The notes beneath the pieces were generated by a model. That model made no database searches, was not told the origin of the DNA, and saw only the letters and a program-made list of their open reading frames with translations. Below are positions 6,185-6,680 of a stretch of 6,680 nt of DNA, piece after piece. Each line of letters opens with the position of its first letter. Position 1 is the stretch's first letter. The DNA comes from an uncultured Bacilli bacterium. GTDB taxonomy: Bacteria; Bacillota_I; Bacilli_A; RF39; UBA660. The stretch spans positions 1-6,680 of the forward strand of contig CAKPMN010000027.1 of NCBI GenBank assembly GCA_934168005.1, in the 5' to 3' direction. The translations under genes and the position numbers were made by a program.

Positions 6185-6610
6185 ATGAAGAAAGGTTTTA
6201 CTTTAATTGAGATGTTAGCGGTTGTAGTTATACTTGGTGTTTTAGCTACAGTAACTATTAGTGTTACTACTACTTTACTTAATAAGTCTGAAATGTCTTC
6301 TTTTAAGGATAGCGGAATAGGTATTATTAAAGTAGCAAAGGAAGCTTATTTGGATTATTCTGGAAGTAACTTTAAGGTTGATTTAACTGATAAAATTATT
6401 TATGTAGATGGGTCTAAAACAAATGAAAAGTTAGTTTATAATGGACTTAATCCAAAACTTGGTACTGTTGAAATAGATAGTAATGGTAAAGTTAGTTTGA
6501 TTTTATCTGATGGTGTATATTGTGCTTATAAACAAAAAACTGAAAGTGAAGTTAGCGTATTTAAGTTGAGTGATAGCAGTAAATCTTGTGATTTAAATAG
6601 TTTAAAATAA
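6185..6610 (+). CDS. Type IV pilin-like prepilin (class III signal peptide)
   Basis: This 141-residue protein begins MKKGFTLIEMLAVVVIL, the hallmark of type IV prepilins, pseudopilins and ComGC-like competence pilins. A prepilin peptidase should cleave after Gly4 and methylate Phe5. Glu9 is then the conserved Glu5 of the mature pilin. Residues 5-32 form the hydrophobic assembly helix. The C-terminal part has a short strand-rich region with two Cys residues (113 and 135), which could form a disulfide loop as in many pilins. ComGC is usually nearer 100 residues, so the call stays at family level. It follows tex by two bases and uses a ribosome binding site inside tex. No peptidase, ATPase or other pilus gene is visible; they may lie beyond the right edge or elsewhere. 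The first ATG with AAGGAG upstream sets the start. Confidence 0.9.
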   Translation: MKKGFTLIEMLAVVVILGVLATVTISVTTTLLNKSEMSSFKDSGIGIIKVAKEAYLDYSGSNFKVDLTDKIIYVDGSKTNEKLVYNGLNPKLGTVEIDSNGKVSLILSDGVYCAYKQKTESEVSVFKLSDSSKSCDLNSLK

Positions 6611-6663
6611 TATAATAAATAAAAAATAAAGAGAACTAATTTAAAATATATAAAAAGTATAGT

Positions 6664-6680
6664 CAGATATGTTATATCTG
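6664..6680. repeat. Perfect inverted repeat at the window end, possible terminator
   Basis: CAGATAT (6664-6670) and ATATCTG (6674-6680) pair perfectly around a 3-base GTT loop, 53 bases after the prepilin stop. An A run (6653-6657) lies upstream. The right arm ends exactly at the window edge, so it is unknown whether the stem extends or a T run follows. It could be a terminator, perhaps bidirectional, or an operator. The rest of 6611-6663 is AT-rich with no recognisable gene. Confidence 0.45.

Overview
The window looks like chromosomal DNA from a very AT-rich, Gram-positive-type bacterium (Bacillota/Bacilli-like). A class B sortase and a C-terminal cell-wall sorting signal imply a peptidoglycan wall. 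TGA is used as a normal stop (dinB) and Trp is encoded by TGG, so this is the standard bacterial code and not the Mycoplasma code. Ribosome binding sites are canonical (AAGGTGA, AGGTGA, AAGAGGA, AAGGAG). The overall style suggests an uncultured gut-type Bacilli lineage (RF39-like or similar), but that placement is inference only.

Layout. (1) Bases 1-1479, minus strand: a long class B sortase, cut by the window edge just before its catalytic Cys. It carries an unrecognised N-terminal region of about 265 residues ahead of the membrane anchor, probably cytoplasmic. (2) Bases 1480-1605: a compact divergent promoter region. (3) Bases 1606-2646, plus strand: a secreted surface protein with a signal peptide, a 177-residue N-terminal region, three regular Cys-rich repeats and an NPTTG sorting signal. 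It is probably a substrate of the divergent sortase. A strong hairpin terminator follows. (4) Bases 2734-3939: a Y-family DNA polymerase (DinB/Pol IV type) with its own promoter and a possible LexA-type operator. (5) Bases 4014-6182: a full-length Tex-family S1 RNA-binding protein. (6) Bases 6185-6610: a type IV pilin-like prepilin starting two bases after the tex stop, with its ribosome binding site inside the tex coding region. The window ends in a perfect inverted repeat.

How they fit together. The sortase and the Cys-rich protein form a likely enzyme-substrate surface module. The DinB polymerase (translesion synthesis) and Tex (RNA-linked housekeeping) are ordinary genes. The pilin is translationally linked to tex and may begin a pilus or competence-type gene set beyond the right edge. 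The least explained parts are the N-terminal region of the sortase and the C-x10-C-x9-C-x4-C repeats of its presumed substrate. No tRNA, rRNA, CRISPR array or insertion sequence was seen, and no gene-free stretch exceeds about 130 bases.
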